50,446 nt of DNA from Pararhizobium antarcticum (lineage in GTDB: Bacteria; Pseudomonadota; Alphaproteobacteria; Rhizobiales; Rhizobiaceae), in the NCBI RefSeq assembly GCF_001885585.1, contig NZ_LSRP01000094.1, forward strand, positions 1 to 50,446. Direction: 5' to 3'. The notes beneath the pieces are model-generated. The model was not told where the DNA came from and made no database searches. It saw only the letters and a list, made by a program, of their open reading frames with translations. The position numbers and the translations under genes were made by a program. Below are positions 1 through 9,291 of this stretch, in pieces (the stretch's first letter is position 1; every line of letters starts with the position of its first letter).

Positions 1-74
1 GCCTTATTCACAATCTGGCCTTGTTATGATTTTCCCGAAACGCTCGGGAATGTCGTCATTTTCTGACAAAAAAA

Positions 75-100
75 GATACCCGGCCTCTCGACCGGGTATC
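75..100 (-). terminator. Rho-independent terminator of the chemotaxis receptor gene
   Basis: Nine-base perfect inverted repeat (GATACCCGG, 75-83, and its complement, 92-100) around an 8-nt loop. On the minus strand the stem is followed by a run of seven T (plus-strand A run 68-74). It lies 24 nt past the stop codon of the receptor gene, so it ends that transcript. Confidence 0.9.
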
Positions 101-123
101 GCGAATGCACATTGCAGGTGACG

Positions 124-2652
124 TCAGGCCGCGCGGTAGCTCCGGCCGGCCGGCACGTCGGCTTCCAGTCTGAACTGATCGACCAGCATCATCAGCGTGT
201 CCGCCTGATTGGCGAGCTGGCGGCTGGCAGAGGTTGCCTCGTCCACCATAGTCGCATTCTGCTGCGTCATCTGATCCATCTGGTTGACCGAGCCATTGAC
301 CTCATGCAGCGCCGTTGCCTGGTCGCGGCTGGCGGTTGCAATCATTTCGACATGGGTGCTGACTGCGACGATCTGCTGGCTGATTGACGCGAGCACGGCG
401 CCGGTTTCCTGAACAAGCAACGACCCGGAACTGACCTCGTTGGTCGACTTGTTGATCAGATCCTTGATCTCGCGGGCGGCACCGGCCGAACGCTGCGCCA
501 GTTCGCGCACTTCCTGGGCAACGACGGCAAAGCCCTTGCCTGCATCACCGGCGCGCGCCGCTTCGATACCGGCATTGAGCGCCAGAAGGTTGGTCTGGAA
601 GGCGATCTCGTCGATGACTTCGATGATCTGCTCGATCTGGCGCGAGGCATCCTCGATGCGGCCCATGGCGGAAATCGCATTGGAGACGACGGTGGCCGAG
701 CTGTCGGCGCTCTTCTTGGTTTGGGCAACGGCCTGGTTGGCCTCATGGGCGCGCTCGGCGGACGACCGAACCGTCACCGTGATCTCGTCGACGGCTGCGG
801 CTGTTTCCTCGAGTGACGCTGCCTGGGCTTCCGTCCGCTTGGAAAGCTGGTCTGCTGAGCTGTGAAGATCGTTGCCGTTCTGCTGGATCGCCAGCGCGTT
901 GTTGCGGATCTGGACCAGCGTATCCTGCAGGCGCACCAGAGAACCGTTGAAATCCATACGCAACTGTTCGAGGCGACCACTGAATGGCGTATCGATCTGG
1001 CGCGACAGGTCACCCTGCGCCAGACGACCAAGACCGGCGGCAAGTTCGCTCACGGCAAAGTCGATCTGCCTGTCGATCTCGCGCTTTTCAGCGTCGTTGC
1101 GGAGCCGCTCTTCCTCAGCCTGGGCGCGCTGTTCCCCACTTTCGGTTTCCATACGCACCTTCGACAGGGCATTTTCCTTGAAGACACCCAGGGCGCGCGC
1201 CATGTCGCCGATTTCATCGCGACGGGAATCGCCTTCGATGTTGGTGTCGAGTGCGCCGTCGGCAAGGCCACGCATGGCGGCCGTGATACGGCCGATCGGG
1301 CCCTTCAGCGTCAGCACCAGCGCCCCGCCGGCGACCAGTGCGATCAACACGCCGCCAATCGTTGCGGCAACCGAGATCGTGTTGGCTTCCTGGCGTTCTG
1401 CGCCGGCACTTTGCTTCTGATCTTCGGCAAACTCGCTCAGTTCGCCCCAGATCGTATCGATCGAAGCGGCGGCGGCGGTGAAATCCGCTGCACGGTCCCG
1501 GCTGAGCGTGACCAGGGCAGCGCTGTCTTCGTCCATCTTGCTGATGGCTGGCAACAGGGTCTCTGATATCCTGTCAAAGAAGGTCAGGCCGCTGGCGCTG
1601 CCCTTCAGCGCATCCATGTCGCCCTGAACGATTTTCAGTTCGCTCAAAAGCTTTTCGCGATTTTCTGCAGTGGTGTCGCCCAGGAAGCGCGCCGCGACGA
1701 TCTGGATGGAGAAAACCGAATTGACGAGCTTGCGTGTCGCAACGAGAACGGCTTCAGATTTGATGATCGGCTCGTCCAGTTCGCCGAAAATGCGCGTTGC
1801 TTCCCGCATCTTTTCGCCGGCTGCCGTCTGCAGCTGAATACTGACCTGGCGGAAACGCGAAACCAGACGGCCGACATTCGGCGCGTTGACTTCGGGCGTA
1901 TCCGTCGATCCAAGCAGAGCGAGAATCTCGGTGCCGGTCTTCGAAATCGTGTCGCCCACCGATTTCTGGCTTTTCGGCAGCACGGTGACGATCGAACGCT
2001 GTGTCTTGGTGATGAACGGATACCGTTCCTTGACCAGCTTCAGCTTGTCCTCGGGGGCCTTCGCCTTGGCAAAGTCCGCGACGAATTCGGCAAAAAACTT
2101 GCTGCCATTGGTGAGACGGTCGGCTTCGCGCAGCATGCTCTTGGCCGCGTTCTCGTCCTGGCGCACCGAGCGCTGAAGCTTTGTGGCCTCTTCGAGGATC
2201 TTCATCTGCTCGCCGGCCATGAAATTCAGATTCTTGGTCATCGCGCTACGCAGGGACTGCTCGCCGACATAGAGCTGCCAGAGGCCATCCATCTTGGTTT
2301 CGATGTCGCTCGTCTGGGTCGATGCCGCCGCCAGCTTGCTGGTATCGACGCCCTCGCCGACACCGGCCATTGTATCGGCCAGCACCGCCTTCTGGGCCGA
2401 AAGACGGGCATAGACCTCGTCGCGGCTCTTTTCGCTGGTGCTCTGCAGAAACGCGTTCATGCCGGCATAGACGTCCTTGAAACCGCTGAGCGACTGCAGG
2501 ACGCTGTTGGAAATCTCCATCCGTCCCTGCAGGAGGCCCGACGCATAAAGACCCGTGATGCCAACAGCGCAGATGCTGACGACAAACGGAAAGATGAACA
2601 GAAGCACCTTGGTCTGAATTTTGAATCGGGCAAGAATCTTGTCGATGAACAT
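124..2652 (-). CDS. Methyl-accepting chemotaxis protein, large periplasmic sensor
   Basis: Transmembrane chemoreceptor of 842 residues that would signal through CheW/CheA to the flagellar motor. A first membrane segment lies near residues 15-39. It is followed by a long, mostly helical periplasmic region of about 385 residues, a second membrane segment near 426-449 (rich in A, V, G, L), a HAMP domain from about 450 and a coiled-coil signalling domain. The conserved hairpin tip with [20 protein letters not shown] is at about 682-701, so kinase control is assigned with confidence. The sensor region is much longer than the usual roughly 150-residue four-helix bundle and its ligand cannot be predicted. 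The C-terminus ends in RSYRAA and lacks the NWETF-type pentapeptide used to tether CheR/CheB. It is a single-gene unit closed by the terminator at 75-100; the start ATG opens an [10 protein letters not shown] leader just before the membrane segment. Confidence 0.95.
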   Translation of the reverse strand: MFIDKILARFKIQTKVLLFIFPFVVSICAVGITGLYASGLLQGRMEISNSVLQSLSGFKDVYAGMNAFLQSTSEKSRDEVYARLSAQKAVLADTMAGVGEGVDTSKLAAASTQTSDIETKMDGLWQLYVGEQSLRSAMTKNLNFMAGEQMKILEEATKLQRSVRQDENAAKSMLREADRLTNGSKFFAEFVADFAKAKAPEDKLKLVKERYPFITKTQRSIVTVLPKSQKSVGDTISKTGTEILALLGSTDTPEVNAPNVGRLVSRFRQVSIQLQTAAGEKMREATRIFGELDEPIIKSEAVLVATRKLVNSVFSIQIVAARFLGDTTAENREKLLSELKIVQGDMDALKGSASGLTFFDRISETLLPAISKMDEDSAALVTLSRDRAADFTAAAASIDTIWGELSEFAEDQKQSAGAERQEANTISVAATIGGVLIALVAGGALVLTLKGPIGRITAAMRGLADGALDTNIEGDSRRDEIGDMARALGVFKENALSKVRMETESGEQRAQAEEERLRNDAEKREIDRQIDFAVSELAAGLGRLAQGDLSRQIDTPFSGRLEQLRMDFNGSLVRLQDTLVQIRNNALAIQQNGNDLHSSADQLSKRTEAQAASLEETAAAVDEITVTVRSSAERAHEANQAVAQTKKSADSSATVVSNAISAMGRIEDASRQIEQIIEVIDEIAFQTNLLALNAGIEAARAGDAGKGFAVVAQEVRELAQRSAGAAREIKDLINKSTNEVSSGSLLVQETGAVLASISQQIVAVSTHVEMIATASRDQATALHEVNGSVNQMDQMTQQNATMVDEATSASRQLANQADTLMMLVDQFRLEADVPAGRSYRAA

Positions 2653-3070
2653 GAACGCACCTTGGCTCGCAGCCGGACGCGTCCCCCGGCCTGAAAACAG
2701 GCCTCCCCGAACACAGCACGGCGAATGTTATGATGGAAACATGCGGAAGGAAGCCGCGAGCCTGCCAGGCAATCATTGCATGATCCTGCGTCATTCATGG
2801 CGCAAATCACGGCAGGCTTCTTTGAAGATAGATCTTCAGTTGGAAACTTTAATATTTACATAAATGCGATCTAATCGTTTCGCATAATCCAATTTGACCG
2901 AAGGATTGCTGGCGTCGGCGAACCGCACCGCGTCACCATCATCGACCGTGTTCACAATCGAACAGGCAATAGCAAAATTTAGGGGATGGACTGGCTCTGA
3001 GACGCCAGCGGATGGCAGCCGCGCTTGCAACCACAACCGCCGCAGCGTTACCGGGCGGTGGACATACGAT
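2653..3070. other. Intergenic stretch without a supported gene
   Basis: About 420 bases between the receptor gene and the CCTAG repeat. It must contain the receptor's promoter and leader, but I could not fix -35/-10 boxes. Short reading frames on both strands (2836-3036 minus, 2894-3085 plus) have no ribosome site, no recognisable family and no coding-like composition, so none is called. Confidence 0.5.
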
Positions 3071-3118
3071 CCTAGCCTAGCCTAGCCTAGCCTAGCCTGG
3101 ACTAGCTCGCCTGGCCTA
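3071..3118. repeat. Tandem CCTAG pentanucleotide repeat
   Basis: Five perfect head-to-tail copies of CCTAG occupy 3071-3095. Degenerate units (CCTGG, ACTAG, CTCGC, CTGGC, CTAGA) follow to about 3120. The stop codon of the small membrane protein gene (TAG, plus-strand CTA 3116-3118) falls in the degenerate end of the array. A slippage-prone origin is likely; no function can be read from it. Confidence 0.85.
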
Positions 3119-3271
3119 GAAGGACAATACCGATGGCAGGGCCACGATGGCCGCAACGGCAAAAAGGGCAAGGAGCGTCAGCGTCAGGGCGATGGCCTTG
3201 CGGCTGCGACTTTCGTCCGCACGGGTAATTGCGATGGCACGGGCGGTAGCACGACGACTGTTACGGTTCAT
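3116..3271 (-). CDS. Small single-span membrane protein, 51 residues
   Basis: Unrecognised small protein. The first half is basic and Arg/Ser/Ala rich (start MNRNSRRATARAI). Residues about 26-48 form one strongly hydrophobic helix (LTLTLLALFAVAAIVALP), and the chain ends three residues later. The frame is open further upstream, but this ATG has a clear AGGAAG site 5-6 nt before it and the longer N-terminal part looks non-coding. The basic side before the helix suggests an N-in, C-out or tail-anchored arrangement. The gene stands alone, and its stop codon lies in the CCTAG array. Function unknown. Confidence 0.6.
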   Translation of the reverse strand: MNRNSRRATARAIAITRADESRSRKAIALTLTLLALFAVAAIVALPSVLSF

Positions 3272-3499
3272 GGCTTCCTGTCCTTCAGACAATTGGCAAC
3301 AATAGACCCGGTTGGTTCCAACCGCCAGCCCGGATCGGGTTCGAACGCCATCATGGCCAGAAATAAACAGCAAAACAGCTGATATATTGTCGCAACCCGC
3401 GTCTTATCCTGTGCCTTGGCCGGATTTTACCGGTGAAAGACAGCGTCTCGCATATCCCTTAACAATCGCTGAAGGCAATGCGACTGTATCGACAGACGC

Positions 3500-4684
3500 T
3501 CAGGCCGCCTGCCCGGCCGAATAGCCGGAGGCCCAGGCCCACTGGAAATTATAACCGCCGAGCCAGCCGGTGACGTCGACGCATTCCCCGATGAAAAACA
3601 GCCCCGGAACATCCCTGGCCTGCATGCTGCGGGAATCCAGCGCGCGGGTGTCGATCCCGCCAAGGGTGACTTCGGCCGTGCGGTAGCCCTCTGATCCGGC
3701 GGGGCGGATCGTCCAGTCGCGAATGCCAATGCACAGGGCATCCAGCGCCTTGTCCGAGAGATCGGCCAGCGACCTGTGGGCAAGGCCTGATTTTTCGACG
3801 AAGAACTGGGCAAGCCGCTTCGGCATCTGCTCGGCCAGCGCCGTCTGTGCGGCCTGCCGGCCATTGACCTTGCGGGCGGTCTTCAACGCGGCCAGCAGAT
3901 CGATCTCCGGCAGGAGGTGCAGGTGGACATCGCCCCCTTCGCGCCAGAAAGAGGATATCTGCAGGATCGACGGACCGCTAAGCCCCCGATGCGTCATCAG
4001 CAGGGCTTCCCGAAACGTGGTCTTGCCACTTTTGGCTTCGGCATCGACAGCGACACCGGCCAGATCCTTCAAGCTCTCGAGCAGGCCCGGATCGAGCGTC
4101 AGCGGCACGAGACCGGGGCGGGTTTCGACGAGCGGCAGGCCGAATTCCTCGGCGATCCCGTAGGCAAAGCCGGTGGCCCCCATCTTCGGGATGGACTTGC
4201 CGCCGGTGGCAATCACCAGCGCTGCGCTGTCGATCGGCCCTTCGCTGGTCATGGTGCGAAAACCGGTCGGCGTCCTTTCGACAGAGGCGACCGAAATGCC
4301 GAGCCGCAGCGCCACGCCGGCGTCCCTCATCTCCGTCAGCAGCATGCGGATGATGTCCTTGGCGCTGTCGTCGCAGAACAGCTGGCCCAGCGTCTTTTCA
4401 TGCCAGGCAATGCCGTGGCGCTCGACGAGATCGATGAAGTCGCGGGGCGTATAGCGCGCCAGTGCCGATTTGCAGAAATGCGGATTGTCCGACAGGAAAT
4501 TCTTCGGGCTGGCGTGGATGTTGGTAAAGTTGCAGCGGCCGCCGCCGGAGATGCGGATCTTTTCGCCCGGCGCCTTGGCATGATCAACGACCACGACACG
4601 GCGACCGCGCTTGCCTGCCTCGATCGCGCACATCATGCCGGCGGCACCTGCACCGATGATCACCACGTCCTGTCTGTCGGCCAA
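3500..4684 (-). CDS. BaiN/HI0933-family NAD(P)/FAD-dependent oxidoreductase
   Basis: Flavoprotein of 394 residues in the HI0933/YhiN/BaiN family, often annotated as an aminoacetone oxidase-family FAD-binding enzyme; the true substrate is generally unknown. The dinucleotide-binding motif GAGAAG is at 11-16, the family signature GGGRCNFTN at 47-55, and the C-terminal FAD-contact segment GECVDVTGWLGGYN near 366-379. Length is normal for the family. The start codon is TTG: an AAGGAAA ribosome site sits about 4 nt upstream, and there is no ATG ahead of the glycine motif that would leave the fold intact. It is transcribed alone, divergently from the glutamine synthetase-like gene about 170 nt away. 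Confidence 0.9.
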   Translation of the reverse strand: MADRQDVVIIGAGAAGMMCAIEAGKRGRRVVVVDHAKAPGEKIRISGGGRCNFTNIHASPKNFLSDNPHFCKSALARYTPRDFIDLVERHGIAWHEKTLGQLFCDDSAKDIIRMLLTEMRDAGVALRLGISVASVERTPTGFRTMTSEGPIDSAALVIATGGKSIPKMGATGFAYGIAEEFGLPLVETRPGLVPLTLDPGLLESLKDLAGVAVDAEAKSGKTTFREALLMTHRGLSGPSILQISSFWREGGDVHLHLLPEIDLLAALKTARKVNGRQAAQTALAEQMPKRLAQFFVEKSGLAHRSLADLSDKALDALCIGIRDWTIRPAGSEGYRTAEVTLGGIDTRALDSRSMQARDVPGLFFIGECVDVTGWLGGYNFQWAWASGYSAGQAA

Positions 4685-4856
4685 ATCCGTTTCCTTTTTT
4701 ACCCTTCCTTCCGCCAGTGCGGACGAAAGTCAATTCCAAGGGCAGGCCCGGCAGGCCAAATACAGCCTGTACGGGATTGAATCTAAGGGTTTTCACCCTA
4801 GCCAATTGGCAAACTCCGGCTATGATGGCCGCATCCGAACCCAAAACCGGTGATTT

Positions 4857-6293
4857 ATGCCCCCAAAAAGAACCATTGCCCAACAAACAACGAAAACCAG
4901 CAAGAGTTCAAAAATACCCGCCGCCCTGCAATCGCCACGCGGTGTCAAGACCTGGAAGGAAGCCACCGAGTGGCTGAAAATCCGGGGTATCGAGGATATC
5001 GAGTGCATTACGCCGGATATTGCCGGCGTTCCACGCGGCAAGATGATGCCGTCCTCGAAGTTCACGTCGAACACCTCGCTGGCTCTGCCCTCGGCAATCT
5101 ACCGCCATACGATTTCCGGCGAATATCCCGAAGAGACGGGTGAGTTCCGCTATGATGCCCGCGACAGCGACATCAAGCTGGTCCCTGATCTTTCCACCCT
5201 TTCCGTCGTTCCCTGGGAAAGCGACCCGACGGCGCAGGTGATCTGCGACATCGCCGGCTCCAAGGGCGAGGACGTTCCCTACACGCCGCGCAATGTTTTG
5301 AAGAACGTGCTCAAGCTCTACACAGCAAAAGGCTGGAAGCCGGTCGTGGCGCCCGAGATCGAATTCTATCTCGTTGCCAAGAACGAGGACCCGGACTACC
5401 CGCTGCATCCGCCGAAAGGCCGCTCGGGCCGTGCCATCCAGGGTGGCCAGGGCTACTCGATCGCCGGCGTCAACGAGTTCGACGAACTGATCGACGATAT
5501 CTACCATTTCTCGGAAAAGCAGGGCCTCGAGATTGACACGCTGATCCATGAAGAGGGCCCGGCGCAGCTCGAGATCAACCTGCGGCATGGCGATCCGATC
5601 GAACTGGCCGACCAGGTCTTCATGTTCAAGCGCACGATCCGCGAAGCGGCGCTAAAGCACGGCATCTATGCCACATTCATGGCCAAGCCGATGCAGGCGC
5701 AGGCGGGCTCCGCCATGCACATCCATCAGTCGGTGATCGAGATCAATACCGGCCGCAACCTGTTTTCCAATGCCGATGGCTCGGCCTCGAAGGAATTCTT
5801 CGCCTTCATCGGCGGCATGCAGAAATACGTGCCGAAGGCGCTGTCGATGATGGCGCCCTATGTGAACTCCTATCGCCGACTGACGCCGGACATGTCCGCG
5901 CCCGTCAACAATGCCTGGGGTTACGACAACCGCACCACGGCGTTCCGCGTGCCGGTGTCGGAACCCATCGCGCGGCGCGTCGAAAACCGCCTGCCGAGTT
6001 CAGATGCCAATCCCTATCTGGCACTGGCCGCGTCGCTCGGCTGCGGCTATCTCGGCATGATGCAGGGCCTCGAGCCGTCAGCACCGGCGGAAGACACCGT
6101 CAACGGCGGCACGATCGATCTGCCACGCGGTCTTCTGGAGGCGATCTCGCTTCTGGAATCCGAGCCGGCATTCCGCGAGATCTTCAGTGCCGAATTCATC
6201 GCCATCTATGGCGGCGTCAAGCGCGGCGAGTTCGAAACCTTCATGCAGGTGATCAGTCCCTGGGAACGGGAATACCTGCTTCTCAATGTCTGA
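4857..6293 (+). CDS. Glutamine synthetase-family protein (gamma-glutamylpolyamine synthetase-like)
   Basis: ATP-dependent ligase of the glutamine synthetase fold, 478 residues. Visible parts are the N-terminal beta-grasp domain (about 30-120) and the catalytic domain with the metal-binding EIEF at 167-170, the conserved EGPAQLEIN at 233-241, the ATP/metal segment GSAMHIHQS at 284-292 and the late RRVENRLP segment near 373-380. Sequence style and partner point to the PuuA-like branch, which joins glutamate to putrescine or another amine, rather than to GlnA. The adenylylation-loop signature of GlnA was not found. The first 30 residues are basic and low-complexity (MPPKRTIAQQ...), unlike most relatives; the ribosome site before this ATG is weak, so a later start is possible. 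The next gene overlaps it by 8 nt, so the two are co-translated. Confidence 0.88.
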   Translation: MPPKRTIAQQTTKTSKSSKIPAALQSPRGVKTWKEATEWLKIRGIEDIECITPDIAGVPRGKMMPSSKFTSNTSLALPSAIYRHTISGEYPEETGEFRYDARDSDIKLVPDLSTLSVVPWESDPTAQVICDIAGSKGEDVPYTPRNVLKNVLKLYTAKGWKPVVAPEIEFYLVAKNEDPDYPLHPPKGRSGRAIQGGQGYSIAGVNEFDELIDDIYHFSEKQGLEIDTLIHEEGPAQLEINLRHGDPIELADQVFMFKRTIREAALKHGIYATFMAKPMQAQAGSAMHIHQSVIEINTGRNLFSNADGSASKEFFAFIGGMQKYVPKALSMMAPYVNSYRRLTPDMSAPVNNAWGYDNRTTAFRVPVSEPIARRVENRLPSSDANPYLALAASLGCGYLGMMQGLEPSAPAEDTVNGGTIDLPRGLLEAISLLESEPAFREIFSAEFIAIYGGVKRGEFETFMQVISPWEREYLLLNV

Positions 6294-7596
6294 CCGGAAA
6301 GGCGCCGCCATGCCGTGGCAAAGCCCGATCTCGCCAGGAATTTCCTGGTACGAGGCGAACACAGTCGAGCGTCCGGATTATCCGGCGCTCTCCGGCTCGG
6401 TGCAGACGGATGTCGCTATTGTCGGCGGCGGGTTCACCGGGCTGCAGGCTGCCTTCAATCTCGCCCGCAACGGTGTGCGCGTGACGCTGATCGATGCCTG
6501 TCGCTTTGGCGATGGCGCATCGGGCCGCAATGGCGGCCAGCTCGGCAGCGGCCAGCGCTGGTGGCCGGAAGAATTCGAGGGCACGCTGGGCTACGAGCGC
6601 TCGAAAGCGCTGTTCGACATGGCGGAAAACGCCAAGCGGCACCTGCTGGATTTTGCTCAAGCGCATGCGATCGACATCGAATATGTGCAGGGACACCTGT
6701 CGGTCTCCCACAAGACCGGCATGGAAAAAGACTACCAGGCCAATGCCGAGATCGCGGCGACCCGGTACGACTATCCGCACCTGCATTTCATGGATGGCAC
6801 GGAGACGGCCGAGCGGCTGGGCTCCCGCTTCTACAAATACGGCGTGCGCGACAACGGCACCGGCCATATCCAGCCAATGAAACTGCTTGTCGGTCTGGCG
6901 AAGCAGGCAGCCCTTGCCGGAGCGGCCCTTCACGAGCAGACCAAGGCGCTGAAAATCGAAACCGCCTCCGGCAAGGTCGTCATCAAGACGGACAAGGGCA
7001 CGATCACCGCCGACCGCGCCCTGATTGCCTGCAATGGTCATATCGGCAATCTCGAACCGGTGACGGCGGGCCATGTCATGCCGATCCGCTCCTTCATCGG
7101 CGCCACCAAGGTTCTCGTCGATCACCCCGGCGTCCTGCCTGGCGGCGAATCAGTTGCCGATTCGCGCTTCGTCGTCCGCTATTTCCGCAAATCGCAGGAC
7201 GGACGCCTGCTGTTCGGCGGGCGCGAGGCCTACACGGCCGACAATCCCGCCGACATTTCCAATCATATCCGGCGGCAGATCACCGAGATCTACCCGGAGC
7301 TTGCCAATATAGAGATGACCCATTCCTGGGGCGGATCCGTCGGCATCACCATGCCGCGCCAGCCCTTCGTGCGGCAGGTCATGCCGGGCGTCACATCCAT
7401 CGGCGGTTATTCCGGCCACGGCGTCATGCTGTCCAACTATTGCGGCAAGCTTTATGCCGACATGGTGCTGGGCAAGCCGACAGAGCTGGAGCTTTTCCGG
7501 GACCTGAACATCAACGGATTTCCGGGCGGCGCGCGGTTCCGGCCGGTACTCCTGTTCCTGGCTCTCAGCTGGTATGCCCTGCGCGATAAATTCTGA
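6286..7596 (+). CDS. FAD-dependent amine oxidoreductase (PuuB-like)
   Basis: DAO-family flavoenzyme of 436 residues with the Rossmann motif GGGFTG at 47-52, and a GASGRNGGQLGSGQRWW segment typical of gamma-glutamylputrescine oxidase-like proteins. With the preceding ligase it would form a gamma-glutamyl-amine degradation pair: ligation of glutamate to an amine, then oxidation to the aldehyde. The aldehyde dehydrogenase and hydrolase steps of that route are not in this window. The first ATG overlaps the end of the ligase gene by 8 nt; a second ATG at 6310 follows a GGAAAGG stretch and may be the real start (428 residues). The exact amine is an inference. Confidence 0.87.
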   Translation: MSDRKGAAMPWQSPISPGISWYEANTVERPDYPALSGSVQTDVAIVGGGFTGLQAAFNLARNGVRVTLIDACRFGDGASGRNGGQLGSGQRWWPEEFEGTLGYERSKALFDMAENAKRHLLDFAQAHAIDIEYVQGHLSVSHKTGMEKDYQANAEIAATRYDYPHLHFMDGTETAERLGSRFYKYGVRDNGTGHIQPMKLLVGLAKQAALAGAALHEQTKALKIETASGKVVIKTDKGTITADRALIACNGHIGNLEPVTAGHVMPIRSFIGATKVLVDHPGVLPGGESVADSRFVVRYFRKSQDGRLLFGGREAYTADNPADISNHIRRQITEIYPELANIEMTHSWGGSVGITMPRQPFVRQVMPGVTSIGGYSGHGVMLSNYCGKLYADMVLGKPTELELFRDLNINGFPGGARFRPVLLFLALSWYALRDKF

Positions 7597-7642
7597 GAGC
7601 AACCATCGTCTGCATTTTGTTGCGTCGCACCATGCAAGATAT

Positions 7643-7671
7643 GGATTTTACGGGCAATCCCGGTAAAATCC
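7643..7671. terminator. Stem-loop after the oxidoreductase gene
   Basis: GGATTTTACGGG (7643-7654) pairs with CCCGGTAAAATCC (7659-7671) around a CAAT loop, with one bulged base. It lies 46 nt past the oxidoreductase stop. There is no clear T run after the stem, so it may be a weak terminator, an mRNA-stabilising hairpin or part of the repeat that follows. Confidence 0.45.
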
Positions 7672-7689
7672 GAATCTGCCTCACCGAAA

Positions 7690-7772
7690 AAGCGAGCGCG
7701 GGATGCAGTCGAAAAACCGATTCACACTTTTCCTCATCCCGCTCTAGCGATTTTAAATCGATTAGATTATAA
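7690..7772. repeat. RIME-like rhizobial intergenic palindromic element
   Basis: A segment upstream of zwf has GCGGGATG (7698-7705) pairing with CATCCCGC (7735-7742) across a stretch reading AAAAACCGATTCACACTTTT. A second small palindrome follows, CGATTT-T-AAATCG (7748-7760). The wording resembles the short mosaic repeats (RIME type) scattered between genes in Rhizobiaceae; that match is from memory and was not searched. No second copy was noticed in this window. It ends about 35 nt before the zwf start, so the zwf promoter or leader overlaps it. Confidence 0.45.
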
Positions 7773-7805
7773 ACCTCTCCGAACAGAACGAGATCGAGAT
7801 TTCTC

Positions 7806-9281
7806 ATGAGCAGCCAGATCATCCCCGTCGAACCCTTTGATTATGTGGTTTTCGGAGGCACCGGCGACCTTGCCGAACGCAAACTGCTACCCGCGCTCTA
7901 CCATCGCCAGCTGGATGGCCAGCTGAGTGATCCGACGCGCATTATCGGGGCATCGCGCAGCGCGCTGAGCCACGCGGAATACCGCAAGTTTGCGACCGAT
8001 GCCTTGAAGGAACACCTGAAGAAGGGCGAGTATGACGAGGCCCAGGTGAAGATCTTCACCGATCGGCTTTTCTACATCTCTGTCGATGCCAAGTCCGATC
8101 AGGGCTGGGACAAGCTGAAAACATTGCTCGATGAAGCCAAAGATCGGGTGCGCGCCTTCTACCTCGCCGTCGCGCCCGGTATTTTCGGCGACATCTCGGA
8201 GAAGATCCGCGATCACAAGCTGATCACCAAGACGACGCGGATCGTCGTCGAGAAGCCGATCGGCCGCGACCTCGCCTCGGCGCTCGAACTCAACGACACG
8301 ATCGGCAAGGTCTTCAAGGAAGAGCAGATCTTCCGCATCGATCATTATCTCGGCAAGGAAACCGTGCAGAACCTGATGGCGCTGCGCTTTGCCAACACGC
8401 TTTACGAGCCGCTGTGGAACTCTGCCTATATCGATCACATCCAGATCACGGTGGCCGAATCCGTCGGTCTCGAAAGCCGGGCCGGCTATTACGACAAGGC
8501 CGGTGCGCTGCGCGACATGGTGCAGAACCATATTCTCCAGCTTCTCTGCCTGGTGGCCATGGAAGTGCCGCCGTCGATGAATGCCGAAGCCGTGCGCGAC
8601 GAGAAGCTCAAGGTTCTGCGCGCGCTGAAGCCGATCAATCCCAGCAATGTCGAGAAAATGACCGTGCGCGGCCAGTACAAGGCCGGTGCATCGGCCGGCG
8701 GTGCCGTCAAGGGCTATCTCGAGGAACTCGAGGGCGGCGTTTCCAACACAGAAACCTTCGTCGCCATCAAGGCGGAGGTCGACAACTGGCGCTGGGCCGG
8801 CGTGCCGTTCTACATCCGCACCGGCAAGCGCATGGCCGGCCGCATGTCGGAAATCGTCATTTCCTTCAAGCCCATCCCGCATTCGATCTTCGACGACGCT
8901 GCCGGCCGCATCGAGGCCAACCAGCTGATCATCCGCCTGCAGCCGGACGAAGGCGTCAAGCAGTCGCTGATGATCAAGGATCCTGGTCCTGGCGGCATGC
9001 GCCTGCGCAATGTCTCGCTCGACATGACCTTTGCAGAAGCCTTCAATGCCCGCAGTGCCGATGCCTATGAGCGGCTGCTGCTCGACGTTGTCCGCAACAA
9101 CCAGACACTGTTCATGCGGCGCGACGAGGTCGAGGCGGCATGGCGCTGGGTCGATCCGATCCTGAAGTCATGGGAAGCGGTGGGCCAGAAGGTCCAGAAC
9201 TACACCGCAGGCACCTGGGGCCCAAGCCAGGCCATCGCGCTGATCGAGCGTGACGGCCGGACCTGGCACGAAGTCATCTGA
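7806..9281 (+). CDS. zwf: Glucose-6-phosphate 1-dehydrogenase
   Basis: Oxidises glucose 6-phosphate to 6-phosphogluconolactone with NAD(P)+, the entry step of the Entner-Doudoroff and oxidative pentose phosphate routes; cytosolic. The 491-residue length fits the family. The coenzyme-binding motif GGTGDLAERKL is at 17-27, the EKPIGRDL segment at 149-156 and the substrate/catalytic signature RIDHYLGKE at 177-185, including the catalytic-type His. It is the first gene of a zwf-pgl-edd operon, with pgl starting 10 nt after the zwf stop. Recognition is secure. Confidence 0.98.
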   Translation: MSSQIIPVEPFDYVVFGGTGDLAERKLLPALYHRQLDGQLSDPTRIIGASRSALSHAEYRKFATDALKEHLKKGEYDEAQVKIFTDRLFYISVDAKSDQGWDKLKTLLDEAKDRVRAFYLAVAPGIFGDISEKIRDHKLITKTTRIVVEKPIGRDLASALELNDTIGKVFKEEQIFRIDHYLGKETVQNLMALRFANTLYEPLWNSAYIDHIQITVAESVGLESRAGYYDKAGALRDMVQNHILQLLCLVAMEVPPSMNAEAVRDEKLKVLRALKPINPSNVEKMTVRGQYKAGASAGGAVKGYLEELEGGVSNTETFVAIKAEVDNWRWAGVPFYIRTGKRMAGRMSEIVISFKPIPHSIFDDAAGRIEANQLIIRLQPDEGVKQSLMIKDPGPGGMRLRNVSLDMTFAEAFNARSADAYERLLLDVVRNNQTLFMRRDEVEAAWRWVDPILKSWEAVGQKVQNYTAGTWGPSQAIALIERDGRTWHEVI

Positions 9282-9291
9282 GGGCGGTGCG

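Noticed and set aside
2836-3036. 66-residue minus-strand frame in the spacer after the chemoreceptor gene
   Set aside because: No ribosome site, no family resemblance and no neighbour coupling.
3071-3118. CRISPR-like repeat
   Set aside because: Five-base tandem units without spacers; not a CRISPR array.
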